From the NCBI GenBank assembly GCA_041401985.1, contig JAWKTE010000008.1, positions 128,863 through 192,862 of the forward strand: a stretch of DNA of 64,000 nt. Direction: 5' to 3'. Every line of letters begins with the position of its first letter. The stretch's first letter is position 1. Shown here piece after piece: positions 56,865 to 64,000 of this stretch. Source of the DNA: JACKHA01 sp041401985. GTDB taxonomy: Bacteria; Planctomycetota; Phycisphaerae; Phycisphaerales; UBA1924. A program made the translations under genes and the position numbers. The notes under the pieces were generated by a model. The model was not told the DNA's origin. It saw nothing but the letters and a program-made list of their open reading frames with translations, and did not search any database.

Positions 56865-59239
56865 GGCACTCGGAACGACGACTGCCCCCTCCGTCGGGCT
56901 CGCAAAGCCTCGTCCGACGCCTCCCCCGCACGCGGGGGAGGGGGGCGGGCGGGCTCGCGTTGCTCGCCTTCGCCCTTTCCGTGGTTTCGCACGCGACACT
57001 CGCGCTCGCGCAGACCTGGGAAGAACTCGGCCCCGCGCCCACGAGCGTGTCGGGCGGGTCGGCGGGGCGGGTGTCGTCGATCGCGTGCTCGCCCACCGAC
57101 CCGGACCTGTACTACGTCGGGGCGGCCGACGGCGGGGTGTGGAAGACCACCGACGGCGGGCTGAACTGGACGCCGCTGACCGACCACATGCCCACGACCG
57201 CGATCGGCGCGGTCGAGATCGACCCGTTCGACGAGCGGATCATCTACGCCGGCACGGGCGAGGCGAACTTCGCGAACCACTCGCGGTACGGGCTCGGCTT
57301 GCTGCGCTCGATGGACGCCGGGGCGACGTGGGAACTGCTCGCGGGCGAGACGTTCGCCGGGCGGTGCTTCTCGCGGATCGTGTGCGATCCGGCGACGCCG
57401 GGGGTGCTGTACGCGTCGATCACGCGCGCGGGCGGGTTCCCCGAACTGGCCGCGGCCCGTGGGCACCCGCAGGCCGAGAGCCCTCTGGGCGTCTTCCGCT
57501 CGGCGGATCGTGGCGAAACCTGGACCCGCCTGCCAGGCCTGCCGGAACTCTCGATCACGGACCTGGCGATCGACCCGTTCAACGCGAGCGTCTTGTACGC
57601 GGGCGTGGGGCGGATCTTCGGTTCGCCGGACAACGGCGTGTACAAGTCGAGCGACGCCGGGCAGACGTGGACGCGACTGAGCGGGGGTCTGCCGACGCAG
57701 GAACTCGGGCGGGTCACGCTGGCGGTGTCGCCGGATGAGCCGCAGACGCTGGTGACGCTGCTGACGCGCCCGTCGTCGCCGACGGGCGGCGGGGCTCAGT
57801 CGATCGGCGGGTACCGCTCGACCGATGGCGGGCAGACGTGGTCGGCATACGGCACGGTCAGCCAGTCGTCGTACGGATGGTACCTGTCGGTCGCCTCGAT
57901 CCGTCCCGGCGCGCCGGGCACGGTGTTCTACGGCGGGCTGCTGATGAACCGGCAGATCGGCGGGCAGAGCGCGAGCGTGACGCCGCCGCACGTGGATATC
58001 CACGCGATCGAGTGGGACGCGGCCGGGCGGTTGCTCTCGGGCAACGATGGCGGCGTGCACCGGTCGGAGGATCTGGGCGCGAGTTGGACCAATTTGAACG
58101 TCGGGCTGGGGACGATCCAGTTCTACGCCGGCGTGTCGACCCACCCGAGCGACGACGACTGGTTCGCGGGCGGCACGCAGGACAACGGCTCGAGCGTCCG
58201 GCGGAACGGGAACAACTCGTGGTCGCACGTGCTGGGCGGCGACGGCGGGTGGACCCAGACGTTCCTTGATGGCCTGGGGCGGGTCGTGGTGTTCGCCGAG
58301 TCGCAGGGCACGGGGAACCTCTCGCGTTCGACCAACGGCGGGATGTCGTTCCAGGGCGCGGGCGGCGGGCTGAGCGGGCGCAACTGCTTCCTGCCGCCGT
58401 ACGTGGTCGATCCGAGCGACCCGCAGCGGCTGCTGTACGCGACCGAGCGTGTGTTCGAGAGCACCAACGGCGGGACGCAGTGGGCGGCGCTGTCGGGCGA
58501 TCTGACCGCGGGCGGGTCGGCGGCGATCCGGGCCTTGGCGATCGCGCCGTCTGACGCGCGGTTCGTGTACGCCGCGACCAACGACGGGCGGGTGCTGGCG
58601 TCGGGCGATAGTGGGGCGACGTTCGATCTGGTGATGGAGGATCATCCCGGCTGGCCGCGGGTCACGCGGGAACTCACGGTCCATCCGACCGAACCCGAGA
58701 CGGTGTATCTGGCGGCGTCGGCGTTCGGCGCGGACCAGGTGCGCCGCTCGCGGGATGCGGGCCTGACCTGGGAGACGCTCGACGGCGATCTGCCGGATGT
58801 GCCCGTGAACGTTGTCGTCGCCGATGCTCGCTGCGAGACGGAGGTGCTGTACGCCGGGACGGATTCGGGGGTGTTCCGGTCGCTCAACGGCGGGCGGAAC
58901 TGGTACCGGTTCGGAGATGGGCCCAACGCCGTGGTGATCGACCTGCGTCTGGAGGTTGAGGGCGGGCGCGAGCGCCTGGTGATCGGGACGCAGGGGCGGG
59001 GGCTGTGGCGGGCGGCGGTGGGGGGCGAGTGCTGGTGCCGCGCGGATCAGAACGGCGACGGGACGCTGAGCAACGACGACTTCTTTGCGTATCTGTCGGC
59101 CTACGCGGCGGGCGATCTGGCGGGCGCGGACCTGACAGGGTCGGCGCTGCCGGGCGTGCCGGGGTTCGGCGAGCCGGACGGGGTGCTCAGCGGGGATGAT
59201 TTCTTCTACTACCTCGGGCTGTACGCGGCGGGGTGCTGA
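56861..59239 (+). CDS. Secreted BNR/sortilin-type propeller protein with dockerin-like C-terminus
   Basis: This protein of up to 792 residues carries repeated BNR/Asp-box motifs: GVWKTTDGGLNWTPL, GLLRSMDAGATWELL, GVFRSADRGETWTRL, GVYKSSDAGQTWTRL and others to residue about 690, forming one or two seven-bladed propellers. The last 65 residues (CRADQNGDGTLSNDDFFAYL and GVLSGDDFFYYLGLYAAGC) have two EF-hand-like calcium loops as in dockerin-like planctomycete tails. A hydrophobic leader (LALLAFALSVVSHATLALAQ) is preceded by about 30 residues that are translated from a palindromic intergenic repeat. The true start may therefore be a TTG or GTG further in, but GTG 56861 overlaps the previous stop. 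Confidence 0.85.
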   Translation: MRHSERRLPPPSGSQSLVRRLPRTRGRGAGGLALLAFALSVVSHATLALAQTWEELGPAPTSVSGGSAGRVSSIACSPTDPDLYYVGAADGGVWKTTDGGLNWTPLTDHMPTTAIGAVEIDPFDERIIYAGTGEANFANHSRYGLGLLRSMDAGATWELLAGETFAGRCFSRIVCDPATPGVLYASITRAGGFPELAAARGHPQAESPLGVFRSADRGETWTRLPGLPELSITDLAIDPFNASVLYAGVGRIFGSPDNGVYKSSDAGQTWTRLSGGLPTQELGRVTLAVSPDEPQTLVTLLTRPSSPTGGGAQSIGGYRSTDGGQTWSAYGTVSQSSYGWYLSVASIRPGAPGTVFYGGLLMNRQIGGQSASVTPPHVDIHAIEWDAAGRLLSGNDGGVHRSEDLGASWTNLNVGLGTIQFYAGVSTHPSDDDWFAGGTQDNGSSVRRNGNNSWSHVLGGDGGWTQTFLDGLGRVVVFAESQGTGNLSRSTNGGMSFQGAGGGLSGRNCFLPPYVVDPSDPQRLLYATERVFESTNGGTQWAALSGDLTAGGSAAIRALAIAPSDARFVYAATNDGRVLASGDSGATFDLVMEDHPGWPRVTRELTVHPTEPETVYLAASAFGADQVRRSRDAGLTWETLDGDLPDVPVNVVVADARCETEVLYAGTDSGVFRSLNGGRNWYRFGDGPNAVVIDLRLEVEGGRERLVIGTQGRGLWRAAVGGECWCRADQNGDGTLSNDDFFAYLSAYAAGDLAGADLTGSALPGVPGFGEPDGVLSGDDFFYYLGLYAAGC
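56920..56941. repeat. CCTCCCCCGC hairpin inside the predicted 5' end of the BNR gene
   Basis: CCTCCCCCGC and GCGGGGGAGG pair perfectly around two bases. Together with a CGTCGG...CCGACG hairpin immediately upstream (about 56891-56919) it looks like a composite intergenic repeat that the reading frame crosses. Confidence 0.6.
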
Positions 59240-60079
59240 CGGGTCACGGGAGGCCGGACGCGGGTCTGGCGGGATGGCGGATTCTGGCAAGGGCGTGCCA
59301 GCGTCGGGTGTGAAGGTCGGGGAACTGGGTTGTCGATGGTGCGTATGACGTAGAGGTCCGGTGCGTCGAGGCCGCGAGGCCAGGGCGACCGGCCCGGAGC
59401 CGGCGGCGGCGCAGGGCGGGCAAGAACTGCGCGATCCCGGGCGGCCGATGGGCCACCCGAAGGCGACCGCCCGCTGACCCCACGCCGACCCGAGGCGTTC
59501 CGCGGGGGCAGCCAGGTGCAATCCGGTGCAACTCGGTGAAGGGCCGAGTGCGGCGGGACGACGCCGGGAGCCAAACCGGGACGGACGAAGGCGAGTGCGT
59601 GCTTGTGCGGTCCGATGGGTGGTGGTACACTCTCGGCACGAGACGGCGGGGTCGGGATTCGGTTCGGAGGCCTTCCGGGCGTGCGCGTGCCGGGGGGACC
59701 GAGGGGCGGATGAACGGCCCAAGGATGAGGGGCTCCACCGCATGTGGAGCCCCGAGCAGGGGGCGCGGCTTTCGGATACCCTGACGGGGTCCGCGGGTGC
59801 CGTGCCCCGGAACAGCCCGCGAGGCGACGCGGTGGGTGCCCAGGCGCCCCCCGACTGGCCCGGAACGCGGGTTCCCAGCGACGACAACGATCGGGGCGGT
59901 GGACAGTTCGGGGCGATGCACAGGGATCGTCGCCCCCGCCGTGGTTTGGACCGGGGGGCGGCGATGTCGACCGGCGAATGGAGAGCCGGCGATCGCCCGG
60001 GAGTCCGAGCGATCGGTCGCCCGCGTGTGAGACGTGACCCGACCGGCCGCGCGAGGCCGGAGCGTTTGAGGAGCATGCC
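59240..60079. other. 840-base gene-free region; long leader of the giant surface protein
   Basis: No frame here looks like a gene; all are Arg/Gly/Pro-rich. TTGTGC (59603-59608) and TACACT (59626-59631) with a 17-base spacer form the best promoter, which would give a leader of about 440 bases. A perfect ten-base hairpin (GGGGCTCCAC, 59729-59738, with 59744-59753) lies inside it. The rest is GC-rich and could be a structured regulatory leader. Confidence 0.45.
59603..59631 (+). promoter_or_regulatory. Putative sigma-70 type promoter of the LEPR surface protein gene
   Basis: TTGTGC, 17 bases, then TACACT. It is the only good two-box match in the gap and lies about 450 bases before the ATG at 60080. 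Confidence 0.4.
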
Positions 60080-63000
60080 ATGAGCACCCGTCGAGTGGAT
60101 CGGCCTTATGTTCGCCAGCGTCGCGTGCAGCACGGGGCTCGTGGGCTCGCGGAGTTGGCGGGGCACGCCGGCTCGGGGGCTGGCTCCGGGTCGGGCGCGG
60201 GGTCGGGCCTGGGGTCGGGTGCGGAGCGTGCGACGGTCGAGCGGCTCGAGCCGCGGCAGTTGCTGTTCTCGCTGACGATCGGGCCGGACCAGGTGAACCC
60301 GAACACCGGCCTCGGGACGGTTGAGGCGGCGTTCGGGTACACGATTCCGATCCTGCAGACGCCCGAGGAAGTGGCGGACAACGACCCGGAGTCGCAGATC
60401 GAGGGCTTCGACCAGGAGGCTCTGACGCCGGTGGTGTCGGGTCGGCGTTTCGGGACCGACGGTCTTGCGGTGACGCACACGATCGCGAACCCGGTGTCGC
60501 GGTTCTTCATGTTCGCGCTGGTGGACAACCAGGGCCAGATCATCGACGACACGGAGGCGATCAGGGCCAACCCGTTCGCGGGCGAGGCCTATCGGTGGCG
60601 GGTCCTGGACGACCCGATGGGCCCGATCAACGGTCCACGCCGGGTGATGACCGACTTCACGATGCAGATCGGCGCGGCCCAGGGCACGAACCTGGGCTGG
60701 ACGGTCGATGCGCTCGAGGTGCGTCTGCGTCTGAACGGCGTCGTGGTGCGTGAGTTCATCGGGCAGGAGATTCTCCAGGCGCGCCAGCCCGGCACGGGCG
60801 GGGCGAACAACGGGATCGGGGTCTACAACTTCACGACCGGCGATCCGCTGTTCCCGGCGTTCGACGAGATCGAGTTCCTGACGGTCAGCGGCCCGAACCC
60901 GGCGTACACGATCGACAACGTGGGCTGGACGGAGCCCGCGGGCAACTTCACGGAGATCATCCAGAGCCGCACGTTCGGCGCGATCGTCAGTTTCACGGGT
61001 CCGGTCGGCGCGAACATCACGGTGCTGGACCTGTACGGGCGCGACATGGTCGCGACGCTGCTCGTGGGCCAGATCGGCCAGTCGGAGGTCACGTTTATCG
61101 ATCCCGACGACAACGGGATCCCGAACTTCAACGACGGCATCGGGCAGATCCTGTTGGCGGGCGTGGACTCGCGCGCGTCGCTGCGGGTCTTTGGCGGGAA
61201 CCTGGTCACGGGCTACGACGAGGACGGGTTCTGGGTCGAGGGTCCGTTCGGCGGCGGCTCGCCGGAGTTCGTGCCCGAGCCGCAGGACGACGAGGGCTAC
61301 TTCACCCTGGTCCCGGCGGGCGGGGTCGGGGGCCTGACGGACGACTTCGAGGAAGCCGGCTTCGGCATCTTCTACACGGACGACGATGGCGCGACGGGCC
61401 TGCCGCCGATCGGCGGGTCGCTGATCATCGGCTCGCCGATCTTCCGCCCGCTCACGTCGTACAACCCGCAGGGCCGGGCGACCGGGCAGGGCTCGTTCTC
61501 GCCCGACCTGACGGCGGGCAACTTCAGCCAGGACGCGCACATCATGCCCACGCAGGGCATCTTTGTGCTCGATGGCTCGTCGATGGGCGAGATCTCGGTC
61601 CCCGCGATGCTCTACGGCTCGTCGCGGTTCGAGGGCGCGCTGCGCTCGCTGAGCGTCGGCGTGCTGATGGGCTCGGTCTCGGTCGAGGGCGACCTGGGCT
61701 CGCTGTATGTCAACGGCGACGCGGGATTCTGGCAGGTCGACCCGGACTTCCCGACGCCCCCACCGGACAACACCTTCAAGACCGGCGGGCAGTTGATCGT
61801 CGGGCGGACGCTCGGCGACGTGACGATCGGCGGGCGGTCGGTGCTGGACATCACGGTGGTCGGCGACGTCTCGAGCCCGCAGACGCGCCCGCCGCTGGAC
61901 CAGTTCATCTACCGCGAGAAGGAGGTCATCTTCCCGGTCAACGAGACGGCCCAGTACATGGAACTGGACTACGTCCGCGACGTGGGGCAGCGGTTCTTCC
62001 GCAACGGCGCGAACACCCTGCGGAACCCCAGGTTCCTGGGCGGCGAGGTGTACCGCAACGACCAGATCGCGGCCGCGGAGTTCATCTCGACGACGGGCAC
62101 GGCGGTCAACGTTGTGGGTTCGATCGGCGCGGGCGATCCGGCGATGAACTCGAACGAGGACCCGTCGGACGTCTACGCGTTCGCGTCGGACGGACGCACG
62201 CCCGTGGTGCTCGAGATCGAGGGCCAGGACGTCGGATTCTTCGGGGCCCAGCTGGCGATCGACGGGGCCCTGGTGCGCTTCGCCGACGGCAACGGGAACA
62301 CGCTGGCGGCCAACAGTTTCAACGAGATCACGGCCGCCAACCAGCGGATCGTGTTCACGCCCGAGGCTCCCGGCATCTATTACCTGATCTTCCAGGTGCC
62401 GGGCCAGACCGATGGCGACTTCGACGGCACCGTGCTGAACTACCAGTTCCTGCTCAGCGGGATCGCGCCGACCACCTTCGGCAACTACCTGTCGGCGGCG
62501 TCGACGGGCGGCATCGGCGTCAACGGCGGGAACGCGGCCATCAACGTGCTGGCCGGCAGCCTCGGGCTGTTCCGGGTCGGCATGGGCTCGCTCTCGGGCG
62601 GGGGCCAGTTCATCGAGCCGGCCGACGTGACCAACTCGATGACGGCGGTCGAGTCGCTGCTCAACGTCGAGACGATGTCGCTGTCGGTCGCTCGCGGCAA
62701 CGCGTACGCGATCATCACCGGCTCGGACATCGAGGGCGGCGACCAGTTCGGCCAGTCCGCGTTCTTCGTCGCGGGCGATCTGGGCGCGTTCATCACGGGC
62801 CAGAGCCCGCTGCTGGACCAGGGGCCCGAGGTGGGCGACGTCGGCGTGACCTCGCTGACCGTCGGCGGGCGGGTCGGTCTGGTCGATATCCGCGGCGGCA
62901 TCGGCCAGCAGAGCGATGAGGGCGCGGTCAGCACCTACATCAGCGGCCTGACCTTCCGCTCCGGGACGGCCGGCGGCTCGGGCGACGTGGGCGTGTTCCG

Positions 63001-64000
63001 CGTCGGCGCCGACATCTTCGCCCCGACATCCTCGTTCCAGTTCGCGCCCGGCTCGACCATCGGCGCATTCCTGGTCTCGCAGGACCTCGATCCGCTGGAC
63101 GGCGGGACCGAGGGCATCTTCGGCGGCGTGCCGCGCGAGGGCTTCTTCACCACCGGCGTCGGTTCCGACGTGCGCTTCGTCGACCTGCCCCGGATCGACC
63201 TGCAGGGCGGCGTGAACTCGGGCGTGACGCTGCGGTCGGGCGTGCCGGTCGAACTCATCGACGACGGCGGCGCGACGGTGCGCGTGTCGGTCACGGGCGG
63301 GGCGGCCGGCGTTCCGGTCGGGTTCCTGCGGTTCATCCCGATCGACGGGTCCGAGGGCGTCGCCCTGGGCCAGATCGACAACCTGGACCTGACAGGGCGC
63401 TCGCTGCTGGTCGAGACCCTCGGCACGCCGACCGACGGCCGCGTGTCCATCGGGCGGATCAACCTCGTGGGCGCCGATGCCAACACGAACATCACGTTCT
63501 CGGGCAACGTCGAGCTGGACGTGTGGCAGATCGTCCAGACGGGCGGCGCCGCGTTCAACTCGCTGCTCAACGAGACGCCGCGCGGCGACTTCGTCGCGGT
63601 CGACGTGATCGGGCTGAACATTCTGGACATCACCACGGGCAACCTCGGGCGGACCGAGGTCGTCGAGTGGGGCCCGCGTCTGCTCGGGCCGAACCTGGGC
63701 CTCGGCGGCGGTCCGGGCGGGGCGGTGGGCGGCGCCATCGGCGTGCCGGCCGCCGCGATCGACGCGAACTGGAGCGGCGGGATCTTCCGCCCGGCCAACG
63801 ACGTCAACACCGCGGGCGGCTCGGCGTACCTGGACGACATCGGCGGGCCGTTCGACGGGTTCCTCAACGGCATCGTCGTCCGCACGGGCAACGTGGCCCA
63901 GGCCCGCGTGGGCGGGGTCGTGGGCGACCTGATCCTCCAGGGCGGCGACGGGACGCTGACCGAGCTGGTGGTCAACACCGACAACTTCACGCCGATCGGC
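60080..64000 (+). CDS. Giant LEPR-motif surface protein, 3' end outside the window
   Basis: 1307 codons without a stop run to the edge. The start ATG 60080 has GAGGAG upstream. After a basic and Gly/Ser-rich leader (about 1-55) comes VERLEPRQLLFSLTIG, the LEPR motif that marks the N-terminus of large planctomycete surface proteins; no classical signal peptide is needed there. The body has a secreted repeat-rich pattern: beta-strand runs of the type SLTVGGRVGLVDIRGGIG, SLSVGVLMGSVSVEGDLGSL, IVGRTLGDVTIGG and IDNLDLTGRSLLVE, typical of filamentous-haemagglutinin or autotransporter-like beta-helices. Residues about 695-790 resemble a pre-peptidase C-terminal (PPC) domain (DVYAFASDGRTPVVLEIEGQ, then GIYYLIFQVPG). 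It is probably a surface or S-layer-like adhesin. No cysteines are seen in the repeats. Confidence 0.85.
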   Translation, partial: MSTRRVDRPYVRQRRVQHGARGLAELAGHAGSGAGSGSGAGSGLGSGAERATVERLEPRQLLFSLTIGPDQVNPNTGLGTVEAAFGYTIPILQTPEEVADNDPESQIEGFDQEALTPVVSGRRFGTDGLAVTHTIANPVSRFFMFALVDNQGQIIDDTEAIRANPFAGEAYRWRVLDDPMGPINGPRRVMTDFTMQIGAAQGTNLGWTVDALEVRLRLNGVVVREFIGQEILQARQPGTGGANNGIGVYNFTTGDPLFPAFDEIEFLTVSGPNPAYTIDNVGWTEPAGNFTEIIQSRTFGAIVSFTGPVGANITVLDLYGRDMVATLLVGQIGQSEVTFIDPDDNGIPNFNDGIGQILLAGVDSRASLRVFGGNLVTGYDEDGFWVEGPFGGGSPEFVPEPQDDEGYFTLVPAGGVGGLTDDFEEAGFGIFYTDDDGATGLPPIGGSLIIGSPIFRPLTSYNPQGRATGQGSFSPDLTAGNFSQDAHIMPTQGIFVLDGSSMGEISVPAMLYGSSRFEGALRSLSVGVLMGSVSVEGDLGSLYVNGDAGFWQVDPDFPTPPPDNTFKTGGQLIVGRTLGDVTIGGRSVLDITVVGDVSSPQTRPPLDQFIYREKEVIFPVNETAQYMELDYVRDVGQRFFRNGANTLRNPRFLGGEVYRNDQIAAAEFISTTGTAVNVVGSIGAGDPAMNSNEDPSDVYAFASDGRTPVVLEIEGQDVGFFGAQLAIDGALVRFADGNGNTLAANSFNEITAANQRIVFTPEAPGIYYLIFQVPGQTDGDFDGTVLNYQFLLSGIAPTTFGNYLSAASTGGIGVNGGNAAINVLAGSLGLFRVGMGSLSGGGQFIEPADVTNSMTAVESLLNVETMSLSVARGNAYAIITGSDIEGGDQFGQSAFFVAGDLGAFITGQSPLLDQGPEVGDVGVTSLTVGGRVGLVDIRGGIGQQSDEGAVSTYISGLTFRSGTAGGSGDVGVFRVGADIFAPTSSFQFAPGSTIGAFLVSQDLDPLDGGTEGIFGGVPREGFFTTGVGSDVRFVDLPRIDLQGGVNSGVTLRSGVPVELIDDGGATVRVSVTGGAAGVPVGFLRFIPIDGSEGVALGQIDNLDLTGRSLLVETLGTPTDGRVSIGRINLVGADANTNITFSGNVELDVWQIVQTGGAAFNSLLNETPRGDFVAVDVIGLNILDITTGNLGRTEVVEWGPRLLGPNLGLGGGPGGAVGGAIGVPAAAIDANWSGGIFRPANDVNTAGGSAYLDDIGGPFDGFLNGIVVRTGNVAQARVGGVVGDLILQGGDGTLTELVVNTDNFTPIG

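Noticed and set aside
56240..61540. A 1766-codon open frame on the minus strand
   Set aside because: It lies opposite the BNR and LEPR genes, is dominated by Arg/Pro/His/Val and has no domain. It is a shadow of GC-rich codon structure.

Overview
The window is about 70% G+C, densely coded on both strands, and looks like a chromosomal segment of a planctomycete, most likely the Phycisphaerae. I infer this from PEP-CTERM sorting tails, an LEPR-type N-terminal motif on a very large surface protein, a dockerin-like C-terminus, a short CPECG zinc ribbon fused to a membrane protein, a lone DUF4340 protein and a PagL-like outer-membrane enzyme. No rRNA, tRNA, CRISPR array or prophage was found. Most genes are housekeeping or envelope genes.

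Layout. 1-5.3 kb: a cut-off unknown gene, the pyruvate dehydrogenase E2 subunit, DUF4340 and AIM24 proteins, and a membrane protein. 5.5-11.2 kb: a small unknown gene and two exported amidohydrolases, one a double-domain fusion. 11.3-20.7 kb: purC, a degenerate GH10-like protein, manC, ruvA, a zinc-ribbon membrane protein with aspS, and a GluR0-like ligand-gated channel. 20.9-27.1 kb: gyrA, a STAS protein, a PagL-like lipid A deacylase, a SlyX-like protein and a fused aroD-aroE gene. 27.2-30.95 kb: two PEP-CTERM proteins, an ECF sigma/anti-sigma pair and a frameshifted DUF2256-DUF3253 gene. 31-36.9 kb: a TroA/Mnt-type metal ABC operon with its DtxR-family regulator and operator, then hicBA. 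36.9-44.4 kb: orphan scoB, an ArsR/AHSA1 pair with a palindromic operator, ppk2, a SnoaL protein with a histone-H1-like tail, and a three-gene membrane/oxidoreductase/TIM-barrel operon.

44.4-48.3 kb is the accessory island. An insertion sequence sits in an array of identical hairpins. Next to it, a lower-G+C type II restriction-modification pair has replaced the middle of an older DNA methyltransferase gene, whose two ends still flank it. 48.4-64 kb: a lipoprotein, the CCA-adding enzyme, two tandem ClpP-fold paralogues (one without its serine), an M3 peptidase, an exported DUF4198-like protein, a BNR/dockerin protein and the first 1307 codons of a giant LEPR surface protein.

Two genome-wide signals stand out. 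Many start codons (at least eleven) have a TANNNT hexamer ending 5-7 bases before the ATG, which suggests leaderless transcription, while other genes have good Shine-Dalgarno sites. Intergenic gaps also carry several families of hairpin repeats with GGCAC/GTGGCA borders, plus heptad-like arrays (ACACAGAG, CGCGAAGGA, GTGACGAA).
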